From Cyanophora paradoxa (lineage: Eukaryota > Glaucocystophyceae > Cyanophorales > Cyanophoraceae): a stretch of 64,000 bases of DNA. Location of the stretch: contig QPMI01000580.1 in the NCBI GenBank assembly GCA_004431415.1, forward strand, positions 31,002 to 95,001. The letters are read 5' to 3'. This document shows, piece by piece, positions 51,096 to 61,219 of this stretch. The position numbers and the translations under genes are program-made. Every line of letters starts with the position of its first letter. Within the stretch, counting starts at the first letter, position 1. The notes beneath the pieces were generated by a model. That model ran no database searches, was not told where the DNA came from, and saw only the letters and a program-made list of their open reading frames with translations.

Positions 51096-54000
51096 TTAAT
51101 TAAAAGGAACAGAATTAATACCATCTGGTAAGATGTATCTCTTTGCATCAAAGCAGTTTAGGGCAACCCTTCTACTCACAGTATCTATTATTGTGTGATC
51201 TGCCCTTCTCTTCTGCTTTGCAGTCACAGTCTTGCTGATACCTGCAAATAAACACTCCTTAAAATCATTAAATTGGAGTTCCTCAGTTGAAGTCCCAGAG
51301 AGCTTACTCCTCTCAATCTCAGCAGTTCTGAAACTGTAAACTTTGGCTCTGAGACCCACATACTCCAATATAGCAGAACCTGGCATCTCATTTTTGTATT
51401 TACCTGGGTCATTCTGGAATCACCTCCAAGGTCTAATGCATAGGATATATTCTCTATATCTTTTTGTAAGGTCTTAGATTCAATATATAGACAGAAGGAG
51501 TCAGTATCATGGAATAGTAACTTTGCTTTTGTCCATTGGGACCTTACAGTATCATAGAAGAACTGGTAATTATGCAGTTTGGCTGCATCCAAAACATAAG
51601 CCCCAATTGCAACAGGCTTATCTAGTTTCACATGCTTTGTGTAAAACTCAAAAGCAACTGCTTTTTCGTTTATGGGACTTGTTGATTTCACCAATGGGGA
51701 AGCTGCATATTTCATAAATAGCTTCTCAGTATTAGCAATCTTTACCACAGATCTACCTCTACATGATTCAATGCATTTCCCATAGATTGAATTATTCATC
51801 AGTTTATAGAAATCAGCCTCGAATTTATTCACTGCTTTCCTTCTCATCTCAGTGTTCAGCTCAATATAAGATTTCATTACAGGAGCCACAGTAAATGATA
51901 GGACCCTGTGAATTTTCTTTAATTTCACCCCTTTGTCCAACAGATACTGTAGGAGAGGCTCAGAAATCACATAGTTTGCCACAGAACCAAAGGTTGCAGT
52001 TAGCTTAGGGGTCTTATCAAGCTCTTCTCCTGAAAGATCCAACAGGCTCTTTTGATATTGTGATAATTCCGCATATTCTACTATTTTCTTGTTAATAATT
52101 AGGGGAAATCACTGTGGTCTAGATATAGCCTTATTGGGTATTCCAGATCAACTTCCAGGAAACTGGATCTGTTATCTTGTGGGTTGAATTCGGTCTCCCA
52201 TCTAAAATCACCAACTGGAATTGGCTGACTCAAACAGTAGCCATACAAGTTGTTAGCATCAAACAGCATTATATGGGAGTTCTCACCATCAGCCTCAGCA
52301 TACCTACAAGGCATTGTTGCAAAGCCACCCCTGATTCCCCTCTCAACAAATTCGTATTGCTCTACATCACTTATAAGCTCTATTTTTGCCTTGGTGGTCC
52401 TAAGCATAGCATCCCAAGATAACCCAGGTGCAGATACATAATGAACTGGGTCCAATCCATATACTGAGTGTGAAAGCCTTCTAAAAGCCTGGAATTTGTT
52501 CATTAACTCATCTACATCAGCAGCTCCAAAATCCATGAAATTGCTTGCATCAATGAACTTGTAAAGACCCCATTGCAATGACAGGTATTGATCAAAGTTT
52601 TTCGAAAGGATTTCGATTCGCTTTTTATCACCCATGCCTGCTATTTTTCTGAAAATGAATGTCCCACAGTCATCCATTTGGTCAACAACAACTGCAACTT
52701 TGGTTTGCTTTGAGATTCTCCTATGGAGATTGCAGTTTCTGCATGCAGGAGCAATATAATGACCTGTGTGGTGATCATGATCCCTGCATTTGAAGTTTTC
52801 TTTAGTGAACCTCTCACTGCAAAGGTAACAGTGTTTAGTAGCCCTGTAAACAGCCTTTTGCTCATCTGTGAGTTCATTCATGGGAATATTGGTAAACAGG
52901 AAGTCAATTAGCTCTCTTGCTTTGGATTCCAAGCATTCAAACAGACCTCCCATTGGATCCTGACCCTCAAATCGAAAATCTTGAACATCTGCCCCAGTGA
53001 CTATTCTAATGTTGACTGCTGAGACTTCCCTCTTGGATTTCGATGCATCTATGGGGATGCTTCTATGTTCAATCTTGCAGTAAACCACAACAGGAAGCCA
53101 AACAGTTTTCCTGAGGTTTTTCAGTCCAAACTCTATGGTGGTCTCAGGTTTTGGTGTGATTCCCTTTGAGAGTCTCCAATCAATGCATCTGTTTGAGTCC
53201 ACATGAGCAGTGAGTTTAGCCTCAGACCTGAATCGAGATAAGCATGTGTCACAGTAGTGTAACTTCTGATCATTGTATGTTTCATGGTTTACTTTCAATA
53301 GCCTTGAAAGGGACATGATTGTAATATAGTGACCATTCCCTTCATCATCAAATATCAGCATGAGATTAACCTTATGCTTTCTGCCTGGGTTACTTGATTG
53401 ATGCAGGGGATAAATAACCTCTCCATCGATTCCAAATATATTAATGCTAATGCCTGCATTTTGAGCCTCGAATTTATCAATAATATCAGCATCACAGGCA
53501 ACAGGGAATGGGATGTTATCGAAATTGAGAGCCAGCGGATTATAAGCGATTGCTGAGTATTTCCATTTGCGATATTGTGAAAGCTCATTCCTCTTATGGG
53601 AGTTTATCGCTTTTCTGTGAATATATGCCAAAATTGCATTTTCGAAGCAGGAATCATCAATATTTCGAATATTTACTGTGGCTCTCTTCCTAGCAATCCA
53701 CTCTGGGGTTTGTAGAAAGCATCCACCAGTTGGAGCATAACTCATAATAGCCACTCTGAGTATTTCAATTCTTTCTAAGCGATAGCTATCAACCACATTC
53801 ATCTGCTCCTGACACATTTGGGCTGCTTTATTCAGCTCAGTTCGAATATTTCTCGACCTGGTTAATACAAAGTAATCACTGTAAATGTATTTCGATATCC
53901 AAACCTGTGGATTGCTCACTTTAACGAACTTGCAGATAAAAGACAAGCGAACCTTGATTGCCCTGAATTGATCTAAACCCTGCTTTAATCGATTTGGAAG

Positions 54001-54291
54001 GGATGTAGCAATTCTATCCAGGAATTCAATCACATCTACAACAACTTCCCTTCTGGCTCTGTAAGTGAGCCAGCGATATAATTCATTCATGGCTGTTCCA
54101 TCTTCTGCATCTGGTTCTATTTGCCTAAGCCTATCCAATTCATCCAAGGTTTCAATTTTATCATATAGGTTATTTGCTTTTCTGGTTAATCTGCTTAAAG
54201 TGGGTCTGCCCTTTGCAATTAAATCTATTTCCCGGTCATATTCAGCCTCTGTAATTTCATGGGCTGCATAAAGTGTTCCCAGCAATCCCAT
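51096..54291 (-). pseudogene. Polymerase B (element C), two frameshifts and degenerate exonuclease
   Basis: The first 730 residues (54,291-52,099) are open: a Cys2His2-like finger (CDTCLSRF...VDSNRC), an endonuclease-VII-like zinc insert (CYLC...CRDHDHHTG...ACRNCN), SAPGLSWDAML, ERGIRGGFATM and motif A FDANNLYG. A frameshift near 52,107 (apparently one C lost) leads to a second frame with YKLMNNSIYGK (motif B) and FHDTDSF (motif C). Another, near 51,430 (one C lost), leads to FDAKRYILPDGINSV at the end. The exonuclease is unusual: ExoI DxE reads KIE, the ExoII HN...FD pattern is absent and about 100 residues around ExoIII are missing in frame. Polymerization motifs are intact. Confidence 0.85.
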
Positions 54292-54398
54292 GAGTTCCCA
54301 TTTCTTCTCCTTATGAGTTTGTTGGTAATTCGGGGCATTATTCCTAACTTGTTCCTATTCTAAGGGGATATTTTATTTTAGGATGTTCTAAACGCAAT

Positions 54399-54749
54399 TT
54401 AAAATGTTTTAATGGATCCACTGGCTTCCTCTGAATGGAATCGCAAAAACCTATTAATCCTAAATCGGGATTTCGGTTTTTGTAAATTGACTATCCAAGG
54501 TTCAAAGAGATACATGTAATATGCTTCTCTGTTCATTAGGTCTTCATGCCCACCCTTCTTACTTGAATACAGGACTGAGAACTTCACATCAGAAGCCTTG
54601 CATAGGTCTGCTGTAGATGGCATTTGACCTGATTTGTGTTGTCTCCATCTTTTTTGAAGTGGCTGTGAGGTTCTTCCTATGTAGACTTTGTTCATTTCCT
54701 GACTCTCAATCATATAGATGGATCCAGAATCATGATCTGTTCCAGCCAT
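54399..54749 (-). CDS. GIY-YIG endonuclease (element C)
   Basis: 116 residues. The GIY-like strand is GSIYMIES and the YIG strand KVYIGRT, followed by RWRQHKSG (Arg and His of the active site) and LMNREAYYMYLF (Glu), the complete catalytic set of GIY-YIG nucleases. It may be a homing-type nuclease or serve element replication and recombination. A TATATTTATATG box lies upstream of the ATG. Confidence 0.85.
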   Translation of the reverse strand: MAGTDHDSGSIYMIESQEMNKVYIGRTSQPLQKRWRQHKSGQMPSTADLCKASDVKFSVLYSSKKGGHEDLMNREAYYMYLFEPWIVNLQKPKSRFRINRFLRFHSEEASGSIKTF

Positions 54750-54760
54750 TTCTTACTAGT

Positions 54761-54778
54761 TACATATAAATATATTTT
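54761..54778 (-). promoter_or_regulatory. TATA-like box upstream of the GIY-YIG gene
   Basis: On the minus strand this reads AAAAATATATTTATATGTA, 12-29 bp before the GIY-YIG ATG. It stands out even in AT-rich surroundings because other gaps in C lack it. Confidence 0.4.
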
Positions 54779-54800
54779 TCTATCTCTTAAATCATTTTTT

Positions 54801-54906
54801 GGTTGACTTAGTGGGTGGAGTTGAGGCACTTTTTATTTCTTTTTAGGGCAGAGTCCTCTTTTAGAATCTGTGAAAAAATGAGTCAACTCCCCCCACTTAG
54901 TCAACC
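54801..54906. repeat. Palindromic element, copy 2
   Basis: Left arm GGTTGACTTAGTGGGTGGAG and right arm CTCCCCCCACTTAGTCAACC pair almost perfectly around about 60 bases. The right arm is complementary to the left arm of copy 1 at 48,338. Both copies are followed by a TGAGTCAAC...GAGTCCACTT segment, so the repeated unit may be longer. Confidence 0.8.
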
Positions 54907-54992
54907 TAATCGATAAATAAACCATAAATAAAAGACTGTTTGGGTCTTTTATGATAAATTTGAGTCAACTGTGAGTCCACTTTTGAGTAAAC

Positions 54993-57582
54993 CTAAACTT
55001 CAACATCAGAATCATAATCTGATGCATCAGGATCAGCAGCAGGTAGGTCCTGTTTCATCCTTGGATTAGCTTCTTCCTCAATAGTCTCATCATCTACAAG
55101 CTTCATCTTTCTGAATTCCTCAAATACTTGTGGGAATAGGAAATGATAGTATTGTTTGCCATTTGTAGTTTTCACTTGGATATATGTAACACTTCTCATT
55201 TCAGTATAATATCGGCGACTATTATAATCGTTTTTATATTTATTGCTGGTAATAAACTCCTGGAACCACTTCCAGGTTTCCACAAGGCTACCAGACTTGC
55301 ATTTATTCTCGGAAATTAAGCCTCGATCCACAAGCCACTTAGTGAACATAAGAATGATTGGAGCGCACACCTGTTGGGCTAAATAGTATTTATTTGTAAG
55401 GGGTCTATCAGCAATCCAGTTCACATCCTCACAGTCAACTTTGGTTCTCAAATAGTGGGCAATGTTTCGAATATTGCAGTGATCATTTAGCCATTTTACA
55501 AGTGGAAGGAAGTATGACCTATCCTTTGCGAATTTCTTACTAACTTCAACAACCACAAATCGCCTATCTCCAGCTTCAATTTTCACTGGAATGTTGTTAT
55601 TGCTGGTGAATATAATCCTGGCAAAGTTGCTTTTTGTGTATGAATCTATCCCTTTGTGTTCAATTACAATCTTATCAGAAGTTATGAGATCTTTGAGCAT
55701 ATCATTATTTTCGAATGTGTCCTTGCCTGAGGCTTCATTCACAACAATCAAGATCTTATCCTCTCTATTGTGGGCAAATCGACCAAACAGATCCTCTTTT
55801 GGCTTTCCAGTTGCATAACTTAGGGCATCTCCAAGTATCTTCTTTTGGAAAGTATCAACCAACACATTTTTACCAGTTCCCTGCTCACCAATGAAGATTA
55901 AGGATACTCCATTGAGTTCCCCAGGCTTTTGCAGCATGTGGGCAAACCATTTCAACAGATATTCATAGGTATTTTGATCCTCACCAGACATTAAGAACAA
56001 GTGATCTAGGAAAGGCTTAATCATCTCAGCAGTTACATCCTCTGGAGCATTTTCGAATTGCTGATGGTCGACCTTCATTCCTGGATAGAGATTAAATACA
56101 GACTTGCATTTTGCACTGAGAGTAGCAGGAGGGGAAGGAAATCCATGTAAGTTGATCTTGTGGCTGTTGGATCCACAATCCATTTCCTAAATGATTGCTC
56201 CATTTCTCTTTCTCATTATCTGTTCCCTCATTGACAATCACCTTATGCATCAAATGGGGAAATGCTTTGTAGAGAGCTTCCCAATATCTTTGGGCATCCA
56301 GCAAAGTAGTTGTTCATCCCAGAGCATCACACAACCAACATTTTCAACATGATGCATTCGAGCATTGAAATACCTCTTATGCACATTGTAATGTTCAGCC
56401 AAAGGAGGGATACTTGCAGTCTTGTAATCGATTTCATCTGTGTCCTCTGGTAGGAATGCATACTTTTTGGGAAGAGTTCCTTGAAAAGCTCATTGTTATC
56501 TTTGCTCAACCAATAAACCAAGGATTTGAAGGTCAACACTTTGCCAGGCTCAGCCTTCTTCTTGCTTCTGCGAAGCTGTGTAAACTTCTCCTGGCATTCA
56601 TCATAATCATACTTGTCACTCTGTTCTGAGAATTGGTGGAAGAGTTCAGCTTGCATTTTAGGGGTGAACTTGTTGTCTTCCCCAACATTGATGATGACCA
56701 GTCCTACATCAATCCAAGTTTTATACTCATTAGCTCTCTCACCATTCAGACCCATTATAACACTTTGTAGCAGTTCGAAAGTAACAGGATTTTCGGGTTC
56801 AGTGTCTTTTTCAGCTTCTACCTTCTCAGTCTTCACTTTATCACTTTTTGGCTCCTTTTTAACTGGTTTTGGCTCAGGGCTATAATTTGCGAATGCAGAA
56901 ATATTCGATTCATCCACAAGTTTAGTAGAAGCTGAGAAGAAAGATACAAAGAAGTCCTCATTTCGCATTAACACTTTGTCACAGTCAACGAATTTCTTAA
57001 AGCAAACGTTTTTATCAACATCTTTCTTTGATTTATTTTGAGCATCCAGAGTCTCACCTTTGCAGCAATTGAGGCAGATAAGGTTCTGTGTGGAGCTGTA
57101 AACTCCACTGTCATAATCCTCATTTTTCACCAATCCCATAGCTTTGAAAAGCTTGGGGATATCTTCATGTTTGCATGCAAGCGATTTAATGATAAAGTGG
57201 GCTGAGATCTTGAACTTGGTGACATCCTCCTTGATCAAATAAACCCTTCTATGGCGAACTGCAACAGCAATATCGTTAATCGAAGTGGTCCCAGATCGCT
57301 TCCATAGCTTATCTCTCATCTCTCTTACAACAGTTTCAGCCTCAGCATAGTTTTCAGCAATGTTCTCCTTCAAATCAGCGAATTTATCCAGGTCCAGGTA
57401 AACTCTGGTGACTTGTTCAGGCTGAATGCATTCAGCCCAGGTCTTAACCTTGCTATTATCAATGGCTTCAAGGCATCTTCAGCAGAATCAAATACATGGG
57501 TGACCTTGTTGCGATCACCAATGAGAGTACTAAGGAATGTAGCATTTTCAACAGGGGTGGCGAATTTCTCGATTTTGTTCAT
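54993..57582 (-). pseudogene. Primase-superfamily 3 helicase (element C), several frameshifts
   Basis: From MNKIEKFATP at 57,582 the frame breaks near 57,470, then reads VTRVYLDLD, a possible AEP-primase-like acidic motif. The second segment (57,373-56,480) contains a PriCT-2-like region: NEYKTWIDVGLVIINVGED, LFHQFSEQSDKYDYDECQ. Breaks near 56,478, 56,312 and 56,195 lead to the SF3 helicase (56,183-54,993): FNLYPGMKV, Walker A GEQGTGKN, LIVVNEASGKD, RIIFTSNNNIPV and GDRRFVVVEV. The tail is acidic (DASDYDSDVEV). Most breaks fit one base lost from a run of A or C. It would unwind and prime element DNA, as in virophages and many PLVs. Confidence 0.85.
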
Positions 57583-57642
57583 TTTCGATTTTGGGGGACT
57601 TCTACCTTTAACGAAGAAAATAATTTCGGAAGGAGGAATTGT

Positions 57643-57658
57643 CTTTTATATATATCCT
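57643..57658 (-). promoter_or_regulatory. TATA-like box upstream of the primase-helicase gene
   Basis: The minus strand reads GGATATATATAAAAGAC about 65 bp before the ATG at 57,582, the best TATA-box-like sequence in element C. It may mark an early-type promoter, since this gene lacks the start-proximal AAAGA motif of its neighbours. Confidence 0.45.
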
Positions 57659-57800
57659 ATTATTTGCCAAGTCCTTAAGTAGTTTTGGGTCGGGATACTG
57701 TCTCGATATATAGGTACAGTTTTAAAAAAGAGGGAAGAAAGCTGTCATTTTTTTGCCTCCGATCAAATCGATTTCTACAAAATTTGTTTCGATCGAGAAT

Positions 57801-58127
57801 TTATTCTTCGATATATTTCCGAGGTCTTCCAACCGGTTTATGCTCTTTGGGTGTCTTGGGTAGTTCGTCTTTTTTCTTGTGGTAGTATTCCAGCGCTTTC
57901 GCCTTTTTCTGTTCGCGATATTCTTCATTTTCCCTGTATTTCCTCTGGTGTCTGAGGGCAATCTTTTTGAGTTCTTCTGGTGTGTGAACTGTAGCGGCTC
58001 CTTGGGATAATCGTTCCTCCTTCTTTTTATGATAGGCTTCGCGTTTTCTTTGGGCATCTTGCTCCCTTTTCAGTCTCAGCTTCTCTGCTTTTTCATCATC
58101 TGTGAGTATCTTGCGGATATTCGGCAT
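57801..58127 (-). CDS. Basic coiled-coil protein with C-terminal AT-hook (element C)
   Basis: 108 residues, very rich in Lys, Glu and Arg: DDEKAEKLRLKREQDAQRKR, YRENEEYREQKKAKALEYYH, ending PVGRPRKYIEE with an AT-hook core GRPRK. The middle repeats a motif near R-x-N-x-x-Y-R-x-x-K that also occurs in the next gene and in the element A/B AT-hook protein. DNA compaction or packaging is inferred. The ATG is preceded by ACTATTAAAGAGA. Confidence 0.65.
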   Translation of the reverse strand: MPNIRKILTDDEKAEKLRLKREQDAQRKREAYHKKKEERLSQGAATVHTPEELKKIALRHQRKYRENEEYREQKKAKALEYYHKKKDELPKTPKEHKPVGRPRKYIEE

Positions 58128-58279
58128 TTCTCTTTAATAGTAGATACGAAAATAATTTTTCCTCAATACAACCTATCTACTTTTTCTTTAAGTCATTTTT
58201 TGTTGCGAACACCAGTTCCTGTCTGTAAACTTTAATAGCTGCCTCAGTAGCATACTGAGACCGCTTTTTCTCGATTATC

Positions 58280-58527
58280 TTATAGACCTGGGGGTCCATT
58301 GCTACTATCAGTAGGCAAATAATATTTAATCGGTCTCCCTCTGGGTCTCTGCTCCTCTTTTTGGGCTTTTCTGCGATAATAGGATGCCAGGGCTTGTTGT
58401 TTCTTATACTCTCTATATGCTGGGTCCTCTCTATATCGTTTCTGCTTTGCTAGAATGTGTCTAATAGCACCCTCAGTTAAAGGCTCATCACTAGTAAACT
58501 CGATCAAACTAATTGTATCCTCCATTA
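58280..58527 (-). CDS. Basic protein with AT-hook, paralogue of the previous gene (element C)
   Basis: The likely start, MEDTISLIEFTSDEPL, overlaps the end of the upstream frame by about 19 bp. It continues GAIRHILAKQKRYREDPAYR, EYKKQQALASYYRRKAQ, then RPRGRPIKYYLP with the AT-hook core RGRPIK. Alternatively it is the C-terminal part of the upstream protein joined by a frameshift. The match to 57,801-58,127 (YRE-x-x-YREYKKQQALASYY) suggests duplication. Confidence 0.55.
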
Positions 58528-58781
58528 ATATTTGCTGAGAAAACGTTTTCGCCTGGTAAAGAACTTCTCCTTGGATACTCCTGTTGCTCATATGTATACT
58601 CTGTGGGGTCTGCTGGCATTGACTCCACTGAAACTGTTGATCTCCTTCTCTCTCTTGCCTCAGATACATTATCCTCAGTATCTGACATCTCAAACTCTAT
58701 TGTTGTGTCACAGCATCCACTGTGGCAATTGCTCACCACATGCAGACTGAGCATCTCAATAAACTTTCGTATTATATCCAT
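58509..58781 (-). CDS. Unknown acidic, Ser-rich small protein (element C)
   Basis: 90 residues from MDIIRKFIEMLSLHV, with a Cys-containing SNCHSGCCDTTIEFE and the charged DTEDNVSEARERRRSTVSVE, ending SANINGGYN. The upstream sequence TTTTATTAGAGACATG fits the element C start-proximal motif, which supports this start. No family is recognised, and it may be fused to the downstream AT-hook protein if the stop is an indel artefact. Confidence 0.5.
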   Translation of the reverse strand: MDIIRKFIEMLSLHVVSNCHSGCCDTTIEFEMSDTEDNVSEARERRRSTVSVESMPADPTEYTYEQQEYPRRSSLPGENVFSANINGGYN

Positions 58782-58803
58782 GTCTCTAATAAAACAGAGA
58801 AAA

Positions 58804-59535
58804 TTAAAGCCAAACTCGTCTTTTATATACTGTTGGGGCTACTCCCTTTTCGACTTCAGCTTTGGTGGCACCAGGTTCAATAGTTCCCTTCTGGGTCTTT
58901 GTTTTCATTTCATCTACTGCCTGCTCATCAATTTGGTTCTCTTTCTTAGCAATAAACTGTTTATCTGGGACACCAGTAATGCCCATTTTATAAACTTCCT
59001 TTCGAAGCATCTCCTTTAGCTTGGATCTCTCTTTCTTCTCAGTAACATACTGCTCCAAGGCACTTGATTTGGCTTCCAGATCTTTGAGTTTAGCAGTCAT
59101 CTCATCCATTGAGCCTTGGAATTCGATGAATATTTTGAGTGGGAGCAGTCTTGTATGTGACTTCACCAGCCATAGACTGAATTACCTTGTCTGATTCCTT
59201 ACTAAGACCCTCACCTTTGCGAGCCAGTGAAAGATCTTGCAAGCCTAAACCTTTGTCATCAGCAGCCCCAATAATTCGCCTGGCACCCTCAGCAACAGCT
59301 TTCATTTTTGAGGCTTCTGGTGAGATGTTGAGTTGGTCACTGGTTGAAGCCTGTGGGGCTTTGTCATCAACTGATTCCTCATAGGCAGCATTGAGGGGGT
59401 CTTCTTCTTGCTGTGAGGGCTTCACCTCATTCATACCATTGAATTTCATTGGTTCAGTATTAATGGATCCATTGTTTCCACCACCTGAATAGCAACAGCC
59501 CCAGCTGGAATCCCTATCTTTCGTTTGGGAGGCAT
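58804..59535 (-). pseudogene. Coiled-coil protein with basic MPP start (element C), two frameshifts
   Basis: It starts MPPKRKIGIPAG at 59,535, after TCTAATAAAGATACA. A break near 59,500 (one G apparently lost from GGGG) leads to NNGSINTEPMKFNGMNEVKP, KMKAVAEGARRIIGAADDKG and SKESDKVIQSMAG. A second break near 59,135 (one A lost from AAAA) leads to IFIEFQGSMDEMTAKLKDLE, AKSSALEQYVTEKKERSKL and GVPDKQFIAKKENQ, a clear coiled coil. It ends VAPTVYKRRVWL. Its place next to the ATPase and capsid genes suggests a virion or scaffold protein. I recognise no family. Confidence 0.6.
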
Positions 59536-59563
59536 TGTATCTTTATTAGAATGAGAGATAATT

Positions 59564-60358
59564 TTATAAACCGCGTTTATATCGCATCAATTTATTGCTA
59601 TGGACTTGGCTTTTCACTTCTTTAGGGGCTTCCTCTTTCTCTGGTGGTTTCAGTTCATCTTCTTTCTTCTTGGGCTTCCTGTGGAAGCGAGGAAAATCGA
59701 AATCTCCAACTAAATCGGCTTTATCAACATAGTAGCCCACATTATACTTGAAAGATGTATAAACAAGGAATTGATATGAGTGGACATACTCTTCAAACAG
59801 TTGATAGAAATCTTCTTTGCGAGGAAAAGTCGAAAACTCCTCTGCAAATGCTTCCAGCTCTTTTTGATTGCTTGCACAAACCATAATTACTATATCACTA
59901 TTGCAGCGAATAACACTTGCGACCTTTCTTAATTTTTGGGAAATAGTTATAATTGATATATTGACATGTCTGCCACGAACATAAAGCATTCCCACTGTTT
60001 TATCTCGACTGAGATCCAGCTGGTCATTTTCTATCATATCCTCTAAAATCACCAGCATATGGTTAAGTTCTTCTCCTTTCTCCCTTTTTGCCTCTCTTTC
60101 TTTTATAATTTTCGACATGTATTGGGGATCCCATGCACCCAGTTGAACAGTAGCAGCTTTGTCCCAAAAATGTGAAAATGAGGTAGCGGATATAATAAGT
60201 GTTGTATCAATCTTTTTGGCATCATGCAGCTGTTTCAAATAATATTTTACAGCTTCTGTTTTTCCGCATCCACTTTTTCCGAGTATGAGTAGTCTGAAAG
60301 GGGGTTCTATCATTTCACCAGCCACAAATTCATCCAGATCAGAACTTGGTATTGGCAT
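59564..60358 (-). CDS. FtsK/HerA-type genome-packaging ATPase (element C, intact)
   Basis: 264 residues. Walker A is ILGKSGCGKTEA (near 26-37) and Walker B HMLVILEDMIEND (near 98). YVRGRHVNISIITISQKLRK matches the RGRHxNxSxxxxxQ pattern in the element B ATPase. The C-terminus is Lys/Glu-rich and probably disordered. It would package DNA into capsids. The motif CTTTATAGAAAGATACACA lies just before the ATG. Confidence 0.93.
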   Translation of the reverse strand: MPIPSSDLDEFVAGEMIEPPFRLLILGKSGCGKTEAVKYYLKQLHDAKKIDTTLIISATSFSHFWDKAATVQLGAWDPQYMSKIIKEREAKREKGEELNHMLVILEDMIENDQLDLSRDKTVGMLYVRGRHVNISIITISQKLRKVASVIRCNSDIVIMVCASNQKELEAFAEEFSTFPRKEDFYQLFEEYVHSYQFLVYTSFKYNVGYYVDKADLVGDFDFPRFHRKPKKKEDELKPPEKEEAPKEVKSQVHSNKLMRYKRGL

Positions 60359-60414
60359 TGTGTATCTTTCTATAAAGAAACAGATAAAAATAATGCAAGG
60401 TGACTGAATATGGT

Positions 60415-61146
60415 TTACAGGTTAGATAGGAATCGTTTAATGCAACCCTCAATATCAGTTTCAGTGTATGGGATTCTCAGTAGTTTAATGTTGTTAGCTT
60501 CACAGTATCGATTTTTTATTCCATCATTAATTTGAACCTGTTTAAATTGCTCTTCACCATTATCAGCACCAAACCACTTTCTTGGTTTGAAATGTTGAAT
60601 ACCATCATATTCTATTGCAATTCGAAGAGAATCAATATAGAAATCGAACCTTAATGGAAACTTATTTCTACAATCTTTGAACGTATGTTGTTGTGTATAC
60701 CCCAATCCAATGGAGTCCAACACTTTGCACACCTCTTCCTCACCTTTTGAAGATCTACAAAATGGGCAACCAGTATTTCGAATATGAATGATTGGGGGTT
60801 GCATGAACTCTTTGTTACAAGAGTTGCATCTTATACAAACTGGTGTGTGAGCTTTCACATATTCTACTTTATTATAACAATATTTGTCTCCATGTGTTTT
60901 TCTTGATTGCTCTATAAATGTTTCCAGCTCTTTTCTGCGTTCATTTCCCAACCGCTGAAAACTACATTTTTTACAGCTTGACCCTCTTAGATGGTGATCC
61001 ACACGCTGTTCAAATATTGTACTGCAAGTCAGACAAGAAATGAGAACTTTATCCTTGCATTTTGTAAATTGAACCTTCGAATAATCGAATTTACCATTAT
61101 GCTTGGCATTTGCACGATCTACAAACTCATTAATTGTGAGGGGCAT
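60415..61146 (-). CDS. DUF723-repeat PD-(D/E)XK-like nuclease (element C)
   Basis: 243 residues. Two N-terminal repeats of the type HNGKFDYSKVQFTKCKDKVL and HGDKYCYNKVEYVKAHTPV each precede Cys pairs (CLTC, CKKC; CNSC, CPFC), as in DUF723 zinc-ribbon repeats of phage and giant-virus nucleases. The C-terminal domain, FPLRFDFYIDSLRIAIEYDG then IQHF, fits a VSR/very-short-patch-like PD-(D/E)XK fold (Asp near 170, Glu near 180). It ends IKLLRIPYTETDIEGCIKRF. A homing-type or recombination nuclease is likely. TTTATAAAGTAAA precedes the ATG. Confidence 0.75.
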   Translation of the reverse strand: MPLTINEFVDRANAKHNGKFDYSKVQFTKCKDKVLISCLTCSTIFEQRVDHHLRGSSCKKCSFQRLGNERRKELETFIEQSRKTHGDKYCYNKVEYVKAHTPVCIRCNSCNKEFMQPPIIHIRNTGCPFCRSSKGEEEVCKVLDSIGLGYTQQHTFKDCRNKFPLRFDFYIDSLRIAIEYDGIQHFKPRKWFGADNGEEQFKQVQINDGIKNRYCEANNIKLLRIPYTETDIEGCIKRFLSNL

Positions 61147-61219
61147 TTTACTTTATAAAGGTTTCCAAAAATAAATAATCATTTTTTCTTTAAATGCCTT
61201 ACTGTTTATCGTAAGGTTA

